The notes: generated by a model not told the origin, from the sequence alone. DNA of 64,000 nt from Epinephelus fuscoguttatus (GCF_011397635.1 NC_064756.1:36055633-36119632); one strand, 5' to 3'; shown: positions 31,146 to 42,064, numbered from the stretch's first letter. Made by a program: numbers and translations.

Positions 31146-32738
31146 TATGCAGTGGAGTCCATGTTCTCAGCAATGTGTGAATGCCAGGCGCTGCACCCCG
31201 ACCCAGAAGACGACGACTCTGACAATGACTTTGAAGGAGAAGAGTACGACGTAGAGGAGGCTGGTGAGGGAAAAACGCATAAATACACACATGTACAGTG
31301 TTCATACAAACACACACACGCACACACACATTCTGTTGTCATCAGTCTATGAGCGACTTGTCAACAGTGTCATAAGATATTAACATGACAACTTCTTGTT
31401 GATTATGATGTTCTGATGTCTGATGATGTGATTAAAAAAAAAAAATGCAGCTTAGCAGCTTGGTAAAGACAGCAGTTCAAAATAAATGTAGGGACAGTGA
31501 TGAAAGAGAGCTGGTTTTGGCCATCTCTCTCCTTCTTTTGTCTTTATCCATTTTTACATCTTGTGTAAGCAGTTTTTCAGCAGACAGAATAATATAACAT
31601 GCTGTAGACGGAGTACAAAATGTTGACTCCGCTTCCTCCTCCTGTCTCTGTTTGTCTCTCCCTATTTGTTACCTGGACTCTTCGATTGCAGAGGCAGGTA
31701 AGATGTCCAGCAATCATCACTGCACAATTACACAACTAAAGTACTTCTGTTGAACCTTTATAAGACAAATTGTGTCCCTTGAGAATCAAACACAGAAGTA
31801 CAGAAAGTTGGCACTGAATGCTTTTTCTTATTCTTAAACCTCTAGTTTTATGTTAAAATACTGATTATTAATGCTAAATAGAGTTTATGTAAAGTTTTAC
31901 TGTATGGTCAATACCAAACACATTTCTGCTGTTATAACCACCGTCTCTCCTCCAACATTTAGAGCATGGCCATGCTGACATCCCGACATTTTACACCTGT
32001 GATGAGGGTCTGTCGGCACTCACGCAGGAGGGCCAGGCTACGCTGGAGAGGCTGGAGGGGATGTTAGCCCAGTCAGTCGCTCAGCAGTACCACATGGCTG
32101 GGGTGCGAACTGAAGAAACCAACGCTGAATTTGAAGGTTTGATTCACACAGCAGTCTCATGACAAAGAGAGTAAAGTCTCTCCCTGAGACTAAGATCATT
32201 TGGTTCTAAAACTAGTTCAGGTTCCTTTGATTAAAGTTAAACTAGGGCTTTCTCTTTTTGTTAAATATAAAGTTAACTTCTCCCTTACATTATCCAGTAA
32301 TTCACAAAGAGCGAAGACAGATTTGTGTAAATATACTACATCTGATGTGTATTTGTAATGTCTACAAAGAAAATACTTTACGGAATGGTGATGATTTGGG
32401 CTTTGTTGTGTTCTGTTAGACAAGTCTGCAGTGAAAATGAAAAACAAGCTAATTTCACAAGATCTTGTTTATGAGGTGTTGTTAAAATTGAATGTTTGTT
32501 GTTGACAGATGGTATGGAGGTGGATACAGCAGCAACGGAGGCTGGTCAGTTTGAGGACGCAGACGTCGATCACTGGTAACAACAACAGTGAGACTTAACA
32601 TGAAAAAAAGATTTCACAAACGGCAAAATAATAAACTCACAATGATGAAACCTCAAAAATATTTTCTTAAATAAAGTTGAATGTGACAGATCTTGAGCAG
32701 TCTGGTTAATACGTGTGTTATCTGACTCTTTCTGTAGA
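27411..32738 (+). CDS. clns1a: Chloride conductance regulatory protein pICln (CLNS1A)
   Basis: Cytosolic/nuclear chaperone that binds Sm proteins and recruits them to the PRMT5-WDR77 methylosome before SMN-dependent snRNP assembly; first named for a chloride current. Exons: 27411-27529, 28113-28249, 28735-28869, 31153-31263, (31692-31697 microexon), 31963-32136, 32509-32575, 32738. Without the microexon this is 744 nt, 247 residues plus stop (human 237). The PH-like N-terminal part (LGCGTLYVAETRLSWFDGSG, EHLYVMVN) is followed by an acidic loop, then RFVPSDK..LESMFSAMCECQALHPDPED, DIPTFYTCDEGLS, ATLERLEGML and the C-terminus FEDADVDH, all matching human. The start is the first ATG of the frame and gives MVLLKNLRPP in place of human MSFLKSFPPP. 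The TGA stop is completed by the first base of exon 32738. Confidence 0.95.
28870..29221 (+). other. clns1a: CLNS1A intron segment, no feature seen
   Basis: Ordinary AT-rich intron sequence between the donor of exon 28735-28869 and the element at 29222. Confidence 0.5.
29222..30693. mobile_element. 1.47-kb non-autonomous element with inverted ends in CLNS1A intron
   Basis: The left end CCAGAGGGGTATTCCAGG is mirrored by right-end ctggaataccccCCTGG. Subterminal 'aaactctgagtta' and 'aaccctgaactctgagtt' are mirrored by 'aactcagagtttccctcat' and 'cagggttaacttactctgag'. No transposase frame in the interior. Superfamily not assigned; no clear target duplication was found. Confidence 0.7.
31101..31144 (+). 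repeat. (TG)22 abutting a CLNS1A acceptor
   Basis: The tract ends 6 nt before the AG of the acceptor of exon 31153-31263 (atatgcag), so it replaces the usual pyrimidine tract. Confidence 0.98.
31692..31697 (+). CDS. clns1a: Candidate 6-nt microexon of CLNS1A
   Basis: AGGCAG is bounded by acceptor cttcgattgcag (with a long CT-rich tract at 31630-31680) and donor gtaaga. Neighbouring exons end and begin in phase 1, so inclusion changes EEA-EHG to EEAEA-EHG without a frame shift. It sits in the acidic linker before DIPTFYT. Inferred from splice signals only. Confidence 0.5.
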
Positions 32739-33210
32739 TGGGAGCAATCTCAGCAGCCAATCAAAGCACCAGTGTTGCGTCATGGGATTGGAGAAGAGGA
32801 CAACAGCACTTCTTTAAGGCTCTCAGCTCTGACTTATACTCTCTTGTCAAACAAAAAAATGTTCCCATGTAAGTCATCTCACTAGGCTTTTGTAACTTTC
32901 TACATTTTCTCTTATGTGCTGCATTGAAGCTCACTGTTGTATTGTTTTGTTGTTTTTCTGCTTACCATCATCTCTACTAATTTGTCCAAGTCGTATGAAT
33001 AAAGTGTGTTGTACACAGCAAAGTCAGCTACTGTAGACTATTGAGATGCAGCCGCACATACCCAGATGCTGTTGTTGACTAAAAAAAGAAAAAAAAAAAA
33101 ACACTGAGTTTCTGTTTGTACCTAATGACCAATTTAATATCTGATTTTCCTGCCAAGGAGAAGAAATATCTTTGTATGAAGTTGTCAATAAATGCATAGT
33201 TTTTGTATGA
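32738..33210 (+). terminator. clns1a: CLNS1A last exon, 3' UTR and poly(A) signals
   Basis: After acceptor tttctgtag the exon opens with A, which completes the TGA stop, so it is almost entirely 3' UTR. AATAAA hexamers lie at 32998-33003 and 33187-33192, giving two possible ends. Confidence 0.7.
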
Positions 33211-33231
33211 GTTTTTTTTTCCTTGTGATCT

Positions 33232-33600
33232 GTTAAAGAAGCAGTGTGTAGGATTTATTGGCATCTAGCGGTTAAGGATTGCAGATTGCACTCAGCAGAA
33301 ACTTCTCCCATGTGCCAAACACGATATCCCAGTTAGGATTCCTTCTGTGATCACTGTTCAGGAGTTTTTTTACCATGATCCGAATTATCCTCAGAGGTCT
33401 CTTCCTCCCCAAAACAAACGGTCCAGGTGATTAAAACCAGTAAATACACTGAATAAAGCATCTTCACGTCACAAATCAGTGTTTCTCTGACACTGTTTGG
33501 CTCGTTGCAGGAAGAGAAAGATTCAGATGTTGAATCTCATTTCTCTGTCAATTATCTAATCAAGAAAGTGTTTAAGCTCTACTGAGCACCATTTAGAAAT
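33232..33600 (+). repeat. Probable MITE downstream of CLNS1A
   Basis: It begins 'gttaaagaagcagtgtgtaggatttattggcatctagcgg', an opening I associate with a common fish non-autonomous repeat. No second copy in this window and the right border is uncertain. Confidence 0.4.
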
Positions 33601-34494
33601 TAAAATAAACCATCAATCAGATAATGAATCTTATATCAAAATGGGGTCCAACAAAATACTGAATCCACAGTTCAAAATGCCTTTCCAGTTTTTACAGAGA
33701 ATTCAAAGGCACAGACCTGTGTACAGTTCATTACTACACTGTGCTTGGCTCTGGAATGTCATTAAATATAAACATGAATTACATATGTATGTACAATAAC
33801 ACTAACTTTTCTCAGATGAGTGTTATACAAATAAAGGCAAGGCTCATTATGCTAAGATCATCCAATTCTCAAATTTCCATCAGGCCTATAAATGTTTCAG
33901 TTTATAATTAGTTAATTAGCTTAAGTATAATATTTAACAAAAAACCTTGGATCAATGTATACTATTGCAATTACAAGACTTGTTTGCAGGACTTGACACT
34001 GACATGCTGTAATCTGCCTTACGATCATGCAAGAACAAGGCATACTCTTTTGTTAGCTACTGAAACTGACTGATATTTTAGTAACAGAAATTGATGTTTC
34101 CCATGTGTTGTGTGAACAGTTGTGGGGGTGATACTGGTTCTGGTTAGAGATCCCCCCAAAAATGTTGAAATGTCTAAAATGTTTAAATCAGACGAGTGTA
34201 TACTGCATAGCAATTGGTTTTAGTGTTTGATCAACCACCTTGTAAAGTAAAACTTGGCTGATCAATTTCTGCATGCCTTGTTTATGAGATTTAGCCTACA
34301 AAAACACTAAATGAGTTAAGTTTTCTGTTTAGCTTCTAAGATGTGCTCTTGAGGTCTTGAAGTCTTTAGAAAAGTGCATATAAGTGCTGTACTTTTTCCT
34401 AATGTGTGATGACTGAAATCAGCTGCAGGTTAACAGTCTGTCAGTAACAACATCTTCACATGTACTCTGGGTTATAAACGCTGTCTGGCAATGC
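33601..34494. other. Intergenic space between convergent clns1a and aqp11
   Basis: About 0.9 kb between the two 3' ends. AT-rich; the aqp11 3' UTR must lie here, but I see no unambiguous minus-strand AATAAA close to the stop. Confidence 0.4.
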
Positions 34495-37400
34495 TCATGT
34501 CCTCTTCTTAGTCTCCAGGGGGAGATGGAGAGACGGTGATTTCCTTGACAGCAGAGGGACGAGTTTATCAAACAACAGCACTGAGCTCATCATACCTGGA
34601 AGAGCCAAAGTATAAAAGAGGAGATGAAGAAGAGGAAAAAGTATATTTTTATGTTTGGAAAGATTTAATTTACTTAAAGAAAATAAACTTTTAATTTGGT
34701 AGATAAGGGCAATTTGCAAAGAGCCTTGCAGCTTCAAAATAGACATTTTACACCTCTAATATTTCACTGTCATACATTTGAATGTGAGTCAGTGAAGATA
34801 TACATGAAAGTAAATTTACTCAGGTACAATTTCGAGGTACATGTGTATTTCCATTTTGTTCTACTTTATACTTCTTTAACTCTACTACATCACAGAGGCA
34901 AATATTGTACATTCTACTCCACTACATTTATTTTATAACTTTAGTTAGTTTGCAGATTCAGAATATTAATTCAAAATATTAATCAACAAACTCATGTATT
35001 ATATTTAGTATATTAAGTAATTAAAATGAACACCTTTACCAGCTGCAACATTATAATGATAAAGACATTAATATATATTAGTTATAATACAGTAATACTA
35101 TAACATTCTGAGAGAGTATTAGTACATGGTAGAATTGTTACTTTTATTGAAGTATAAGATGTCAGTACTTTTTCCACCACTGACAATCTGTATGCGAAGC
35201 AAACTGCTTAATAAAATTAGTTTAATAAGTACAGTATTTCCGTCTGGAACAGTGGCGGACTATCTGAGGGGCAGGACCGAAAACTCAATTAATCAAATTC
35301 AGAATTTTATACTGTAAAAAAACAAAAGATGTGTAATAGTCTTGAAACACAAATATTTTCCTTACTCTCTTTTCTTTTTTTTCCCATACTTATCCAGAGC
35401 CAGAAATCTCAAAAATAAAATTCTATACTTTTCCATACTGCATAGGGACCCTAAATTTACTAATGTTACTCCCTACAATGGACTAGAAAAAATATTTAAG
35501 ACCTTTTTAAATTAATTAATTTGTTTTTGAGAAATCTCAGTGTTTAAGACTTTTTCAGGCTTGCAGATACCCTGATATCAGTGTGCATCAATGGGTCTTA
35601 CCCAACAGCGGGCCGAGCCAGTAGACCAGGCAGTACTCCAGGAAGGAGTTTCCACTGCAGGGGAACTGTGTGGAGAAGGCCAACGCAGGGTTAAACACTG
35701 CTCCTGTCAAACTGCCACCTGCACACACACACAAACACACACATATATTAATGAACTTTTAAAAGCCAAAAATTGCAGCCACTGTTCTCTCATTTACAAG
35801 TTTTAAATAAACAAGTTGAAGATGTACAGTGGCATTACGATTTATATGTATTATATGTGGTAAAGAAAAGATGGGCAAGAAAGAAACCAGTTTTAATCAC
35901 ATTGTTGCTAAGTGCTGAGCTCACTTACAAATTCTCAGTGTTGACCCATTCAGTGTTCCTCGTTTATTTTATTATCCTGGCCAAAAAAAACTACTGACAG
36001 TTCTTTGACAACAGCTAAAGGGGTTGTGATTGGTCAGATTGTTGATAAGCTTCAAGAAACTTTGTGGTTGTGCACTTTAGGAAATTTCATCACAGATGTA
36101 ATTAGATAGTCATCAGATGGTGAGTTCTGAGAAGAGGACATCTTTGAGGTTTATGTATAAACACTGTTACACAAGGTAAATAATGCACACATCAGGCCCT
36201 TCAGCATCACTTACTGGGTGTAACATACTGAATGGCTGTTTTTAGTTCACATAAATGTATTAGTTTGTGTATTGTAATGTACAGGCCCAGCTTCATATAT
36301 TTCACACATTTGGGCATCAGCAGGCCTCTAAGATTTCATCTGCATAAAGCCACTGCAGTCATAGTATCTACACCAGTGATACTCACGGTCCTGGCCTAGG
36401 GTGCTGGGTGGCCTGCAAACCATTTTCTGAGTCACAATAAAAATAAACTGATTCACACTGGAAATTATTTTGTACTTTGAATGTAATTAAGGAACCAGAG
36501 TTAATAAAAAAGAAATAGTGCTGGGGAGGTTCCCATACTAAGCTCCAAATGTCTTCAAATCCTTCAAACACAACTGCATACACCTTCACTGGCAGGGCTG
36601 CACTTTATTAGTTGGCCCCTGCTTCCTGTCATTTTGCAAAAGTGGCAAAGCAAGGTAAGTATCACAGATCTACACCTTCACCACAAAGAGAAAACACATG
36701 ATTACACACTAAAGAGATGCCTAACAAATCTCAAATATTTCATTTGTTCTGTGTTTTTTACAAGTTAGAAACTGAGGAAACTGTACCGCATGAAATCAGA
36801 GACCTGCATGTGCCAATGAGCAAGACACGGAATCTCAGACTCTCATTGGCTGCCTTTGTACATTATCATATCAGTAACACTGGACTTGGGATGTATCTAA
36901 CCTATTAGTACACATAAAATCAATTAATCACGTTACGTTAAAATAAACAACAGAATAGAGTAAAAGCACGGTCATACCTGCATACACTACTGTTGCAATA
37001 ACCGCAGCCACCGCGTGCACGCGGTATTTCGCCTCCACCGATCGCGTGTGCGTTATAGCAGTCTGAACTGCAAAAGAGCACGCGAGCTCCACGGCAGCGG
37101 CCTTGAGCAGTGGAACGTGAATGGGGCTGATGCACCGGTAACCGAGCAGCTTATGCCGCACATGCAGTCCCGACAACCCAATACCCCAAATCACCGGCAC
37201 TGCAAATCGCGCTGCGGCAGCCGCGGCGAACTGGCAGGCAATCCGCAGCAGGGCGCATCCGCCTGAAAACTTCGCATGGTAGGCGTGCTCGAGCGCACCG
37301 GAGGGGTTCCCAGTGGCCCCGTTGAAGGTGAACCCGTGAACAACGGCCGCCAGGTACGTCAAGGTGAGCGCGAGCTGAGGCTCGATCCCGCCCACCTCAG

Positions 37401-37575
37401 ACAGCAGCTTTAGCTCGTGCGTGCAGCAGCACAGCTGGAAGGTGGACACGAGCTCCATGGCGTACACAGCAAGCCCGGTATTCGCAAGGGCCCTGCTCAA
37501 CAACCTGCGGGTCGCATCGCTCATCGCGACGATCCCCACTAGCATCGACAGAGACACCGCCACGTCTGCAGTCAT
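34495..37575 (-). CDS. aqp11: Aquaporin-11
   Basis: Superaquaporin of the endoplasmic reticulum that passes water, glycerol and peroxide. Minus-strand exons: 37575-36978 (598 nt), 35718-35602 (117 nt), 34595-34495 (101 nt). Together they give 816 nt, 271 residues, the same length as human AQP11. The start ATG at 37575 precedes MTADVAVSLS; an in-frame GTG farther upstream is not needed. The AQP11 signature STFQLCCCTHELKLLSE is at residues 44-60. The first half-helix motif is NPS (90-92) and the second NPA (209-211, in GGSLTGAVFNPALAFS). Hydrophobic helices fill the rest. The tail ends ETKKRT, a KKXX dilysine pattern. Both intron phases are 1. Exon 1 is markedly GC- and CpG-rich compared with its surroundings. 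Transcribed divergently from myo7a. Confidence 0.95.
34790..35185. repeat. Dispersed fish repeat (gtactt...ccaccactg type), aqp11 intron
   Basis: 'tactcaggtacaatttcgaggtac', 'ctccactacattta' and 'cagtactttttccaccactgac' match the pattern in 53310-53985 ('tacttgaactttacttgag', 'acttctactcca', 'cttatttcaccactgac') and the fragment at 58128-58176. Confidence 0.6.
35719..36977 (-). other. aqp11: aqp11 intron 1, no further feature seen
   Basis: Bounded by donor gtatga (minus strand, 36977) and acceptor ending gtgtgtgtgcag (35719). A short CA-rich stretch lies at 35719-35745 on the plus strand. No repeat border or other gene recognised. Confidence 0.5.
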
Positions 37576-38989
37576 GTTCGCGGCTGGTCTGAGCTCTCGG
37601 ATTGTCTGTGTCACTAACAGACTCCGTTGTGTGCACCCAGCTGCTGATGCCTCTTCCCTGGACTCTGGTCTCTGTCTGTCGTTTGATCTCGCTTCCTCTG
37701 GCGGATGTAAAGCTCGGCCAAGCCGGGCTGCTGCTGTATCCCGGAGGATGTGGGTCCAACTGGGAGCAAATAAGCTTCAGTCCCATTAGCTCACATGGTG
37801 CGGAAGTGGCTAAACTCCGCAATTTTCCTCCTCCACCACCTCCTACTGTGGCTTTCATATGTGCAGACATAGGCTACATTCAGATGTGGACATGTAGAAG
37901 CACAGAACATGGAGAGGGAGTTGAGAATCATTATGTCAGTATTTTTCTGGCAGGTATAAACACATTAGCATGTTAACACAACAATTCTCATAACATGAAT
38001 GTTGAGTTACATTAAATGTTTGGGAGCTATAATTCAATTTCCTGATATTCTCGGCTTTTACCTCGACAGCATGCGCTATCCTGCACCTGGCCTGAGTGTG
38101 TGCACACTTTTCTGTAACCTTTATTTAGTGCAATTAGAAAACTAAAAATCTTATAGCATAGATCTATGTCTGTGAGAATCAGAGCAAAGAGCAACACAGA
38201 CAAAAGACAGTGAAATCGAACAGCACCCAGCTGCTGATTTAAATAGGCTACTAGGCTATCTGAACCCCAGAACCCGTCGGTGGGTGTCAAAGGCATGTTC
38301 TCTTTAAAAATCGCTCACATCACACCATTTATCATGGCCAGAAACTGTATAAACGGAATTATAGTTGAATTTTCAAATATTGGCTCCAATACCTATTTGG
38401 TCAAAATATATTGACTACAAAAAGGGCTGTTAATGGTGGAGGGAGGGTCATGCATTTTCCCATTTTCCCCAGTCACTCAGGGAGGCTCAAGGAAAAATAT
38501 TTCACCCTTCAGGGAGAGTCTACACCCTCCTCGTCTAATAAAAAACAGAACTAATAAACCCTAAGCATGCACCTGTTTGTAACAAAGAATTATATTTTGC
38601 ATGTAACAAATTTTCTCTTGAGTCATGTGTGCATTGTCCCCAGGTGTACATTGAGGCTCTTGTTTGTAAGCAATAAATAATCCTTTGGAATAAGAGACAA
38701 AGATGGATATTGTGTTTGAGTATTTTATTTCTTTTCATCTCACCCTAACTAAACACAATAGGTTTTCTGTTTCTCATGACATCAGTCAACATCAATATCC
38801 ATCCTGTTAGGACGGGGATCCAAAAAAATACGCAACATAGACCAACACACTTTAACTGTCAGAGCAAGAGGAGAACAGGCTTATATCCATCGATTGCAAG
38901 AAATCTGATGATAGTGGGAATGTAGAAAAGAGGGAGGAGATGTGAAGGAGAGCAGAGGCAAAAGGAGAATAATACAAGAAGGCATTAAG
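37576..38989. other. aqp11 upstream region
   Basis: The first about 200 nt upstream of the aqp11 ATG are GC-rich and probably hold its promoter and 5' UTR. Open frames on both strands at 37397-37976 reflect this composition. Beyond 38000 the DNA is AT-rich without recognised features. Confidence 0.4.
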
Positions 38990-39353
38990 AGAGGAAGATC
39001 TGGAGTTACCACCTTGTGGTTGTATGTCTTCACAAACATCCATGTCTGTTCAGACTCATATGTAGACATAACAGTTGACAATGCTTCAAATGTTGCTGGA
39101 AAGGTGCTACATATTGTAAAATGCGGATGCTTCACGCACATCTTCAACCCAGCAACACAGAGAATCTATACAATCACCACAGTTTCAAGGTGGACACCCA
39201 CATTACTGTCACAAATTCAGTATCCAACCAAATGTTTCCTCTTCTGTTCCCGAGTTACAGCTTTGCAGAACATTATGTTGTCACGGTAAAGCTGACCTTT
39301 GAACTTTTGGATATAAAATGTCATCACTTTATCATTACATCCTATCAGACGTA

Positions 39354-40981
39354 CAGTACAGGCCAAAAGTTTGGACACACCTTCTCATTCAATGCGTTTT
39401 CTTTATTTTCATGACTATTTACATTGTAGATTCTCACTGAAGGCATCAAAACTATGAATGAACACATGTGGAGTTATGTACTTAACAAAAAAGGTGAAAT
39501 AACTGAAAACATGTTTTATATTCTAGTTTCTTCAAAATAGCCACCCTTTGCTCTGATTACTGCTTTGCACACTCTTGGCATTCTCTCCATGAGCTTCAAG
39601 AGGTAGTCACCTGAAATGGTTTCCACTTCACAGGTGTGCCTTATCAGGGTTAATTAGTGGAATTTCTTGCTTTATCAATGGGGTTGGGACCATCAGTTGT
39701 GTTGTGCAGAAGTCAGGTTAATACACAGCCGACAGCCCTATTGGACAACTGTTAAAATTCATATTATGGCAAGAACCAATCAGCTAACTAAAGAAAAATG
39801 AGTGGCCATCATTACTTTAAGAAATGAAGGTCAGTCAGTCCGGAAAATTGCAAAAACTTTAAATGTGTCCCCAAGTGGAGTCGCAAAAACCATCAAGCGC
39901 TACAACGAAACTGGCACACATGAGGACCGACCCAGGAAAGGAAGACCAAGAGTCACCTCTGCTTCTGAGGATAAGTTCATCCGAGTCACCAGCCTCAGAA
40001 ATGGCAAGTTAACAGCAGCTCAGATCAGAGACCAGATGAATGCCACACAGAGTTCTAGCAGCAGACCCATCTCTAGAACAACTGTTAAGAGGAGACTGCG
40101 CGAATCAGGCCTTCATGGTCAAATAGCTGCTAGGAAACCACTGCTAAGGAGAGGCAACAAGCAGAAGAGATTTGTTTGGGCCAAGAAACACAAGGAATGG
40201 ACATTAGACCAGTGGAAATCTGTGCTTTGGTCTGATGAGTCCAAATTTGAGATCTTTGGTTCCAACCGCCGTGTCTTTGTGAGACGCAGAAAAGGTGAAC
40301 GGATGGATTCCACATGCCTGGTTCCCACTGTGAAGCATGGAGGAGGAGGTGTGATGGTGTGGGGGTGTTTTGCTGGTGACACTGTTGGGGATTTATTCAA
40401 AATTGAAGGCACACTGAACCAGCATGGCTACCACAGCATCCTGCAGCGACATGCCATCCCATCCGCTTTGCGTTTAGTTGGACCATCATTTATTTTTCAA
40501 CAGGACAATGACCCCAAACACACCTCCAGGCTGTGTAAGGGCTATTTGACCAAGAAGGAGAATGATGGAGTGCTGCGGCAGATGACCTGGCCTCCACAGT
40601 CACCGGACCTGAACCCAATGGAGATGGTTTGGGGTGAGCTGGACCGCAGAGTGAAGGCAAAGGGGCCAACAAGTGCTAAACACCTCTGGGAACTCCTTCA
40701 AGACTGTTGGAAAACCATTTCAGGTGACTACCTCTTGAAGCTCATGGAGAGAATGCCAAGAGTGTGCAAAGCAGTAATCAGAGCAAAGGGTGGCTATTTT
40801 GAAGAAACTAGAATATAAAACATGTTTTCAGTTATTTCACCTTTTTTTGTTAAGTACATACCTCCACATGTGTTCATTCATAGTTTTGATGCCTTCAGTG
40901 AGAATCTACAATGTAAATAGTCATGAAAATAAAGAAAACGCATTGAATGAGAAGGTGTGTCCAAACTTTTGGCCTGTACTG
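39354..40981 (+). mobile_element. Tc1-like transposon, copy 1 (1,628 bp)
   Basis: It starts CAGTACAGGCCAAAAG and ends with the inverse, flanked by TA (39352-39353, 40982-40983). Terminal inverted repeats run about 269 bp (39354-39622 and 40713-40981), nearly identical. It encloses a single transposase frame. TA duplication and end sequence define Tc1/mariner. Confidence 0.95.
39766..40818 (+). pseudogene. Tc1-like transposase, copy 1, one nonsense codon
   Basis: The frame is 351 codons from ATG 39766 to the stop at 40816-40818 and is broken only by TGA at 39799-39801 (codon 12), where copy 2 has CGA. Domains are a paired-type helix-turn-helix (VRKIAKTLNVSPSGVAKTIK), a GRPR AT-hook-like motif, and a DDE core: WSDESKFEIFG (D157), QQDNDPKHTS (D247) and SPDLNPMEMVWGEL (E286). 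The spacing of 38 residues between the second D and E makes it DD38E, unlike DD34E of classical Tc1. The last 35 codons lie in the right inverted repeat. Dead for full-length product unless translation starts downstream. Confidence 0.93.
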
Positions 40982-41231
40982 TATGTGTGGAATTTTGTCA
41001 TAATTAGTGGATGAATTCAAAACACAAGGTCACAGTGACCTTGCCCTTTGACCATCAAAATCTAATCAATTCATTGTTGAGTCCAAGTAGACGTTTGTGC
41101 CGACTTAGACAAAATTCCCTTAAAGCGAAGAACTCTTTGGTGTTCAGATGTACAGATTTATAAACTGATGGATGAAAAACTTGAAAACATGATGCCTCAG
41201 ACCACAGCCCTCACCGGCACAGAGGCATAAA

Positions 41232-41715
41232 AAGGAGCTATGGGAGATAGCAAAGTAACAGCAGTTATGTTTGTCATCTTTGGCTTTGTCTTCCAGTGTG
41301 AGACAGTTCATCACTATCACCACTAGATGTTGCTGTCTCCTTGTTCTTCAACTCATTTAGTACTGTAACATCATAACGCACATTAATATTATTATACCTA
41401 ATGTGTTTTGAGGAAACAATGCATGATGTCATCAAGGATTCAATTATGGTTCAACTGTCTGTCTGTTCATCTTTCACCTACAGAGCCTCTTTCAGCCCAG
41501 AGCATTTCTGAATTTAAGGAGTGCAGTGGGATAGATAGGCTGAGGCAACTGCTTATATGATGCTTTGAGAATGAAAGAGGAGATAGAGAAGGACTACATG
41601 GTGCTCAAGTTTTGCAATGAACCCAAGAAATTGCTTGTATGTGTGCGTGTGCATGTGTGTGCTTTTGTGTCTAATTACAACCTCCTCTGTGTCGTACCTC
41701 ATCGCCCCCCACTGA

Positions 41716-41749
<34 letters not shown>

Positions 41750-42064
41750 GTAGCAGGGATCAGTGGCAGTGAATGAGCAGCTTGCCGTGTCACTGTTAAT
41801 ACCAACAAGAAAGAGGGAGGGAGGGTGGTACGAGGAGGAGGGAGTCATTCACTCCTTATACCTCTGCACAGCGTCACATGAAAGAGTGAGGGGAGAAGGA
41901 GAAAATAACTGAAAGTAAGGAGTAAAACAGAGATCTGCAGAGATAGAGAGAGAGAGAGAGAGTCACACTGTTAAGAGAAGAGAGAGAAAAAGGGAGAAAG
42001 AAGCCACAGGAGATATACATATATATATACATATATAAAGAGGAAAAGGTCTGAGGTAGGAGGA
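41232..42064 (+). other. Upstream region of myo7a
   Basis: Contains a (TC)n run (41718-41750), GA-rich stretches (41805-41850, 41944-42000) and a TATATAAAG box at 42032-42040. No coding feature. Probably promoter-proximal DNA for myo7a. Confidence 0.4.

Larger units (their letters stand above)
38990..41231 (-). repeat. Dispersed fish repeat (reverse copy), split by a Tc1 insertion
   Basis: Its reverse complement shares with 2661-3545 the segments 'gataaagtgatgacatttta', 'cataatgttctgca', 'aaggtcactgtgacctt', 'cacaaacgtctacttgga' and 'atgcctc(t/c)gtgc'. The element at 39354-40981 interrupts it at a TA; the two halves line up with the uninterrupted copy on either side. Confidence 0.7.

Noticed and set aside
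32571..32579. CLNS1A ending DHW with TAA
   Set aside because: A donor gtaaca within TG|GTAAC and an acceptor at 32737 recreate the conserved ADVDH end; the TAA reading would need intron retention.
36928..37614. Longer aqp11 frame starting at 37614 and running past the donor to 36928
   Set aside because: The upstream start is a GTG, and the end reads through the clear exon 1 donor at 36977; ATG 37575 and three spliced exons give the expected 271 residues.
39127..39353. Possible separate gene just left of Tc1 copy 1 (open frames 38942-39414)
   Set aside because: The sequence belongs to the reverse-oriented dispersed repeat.
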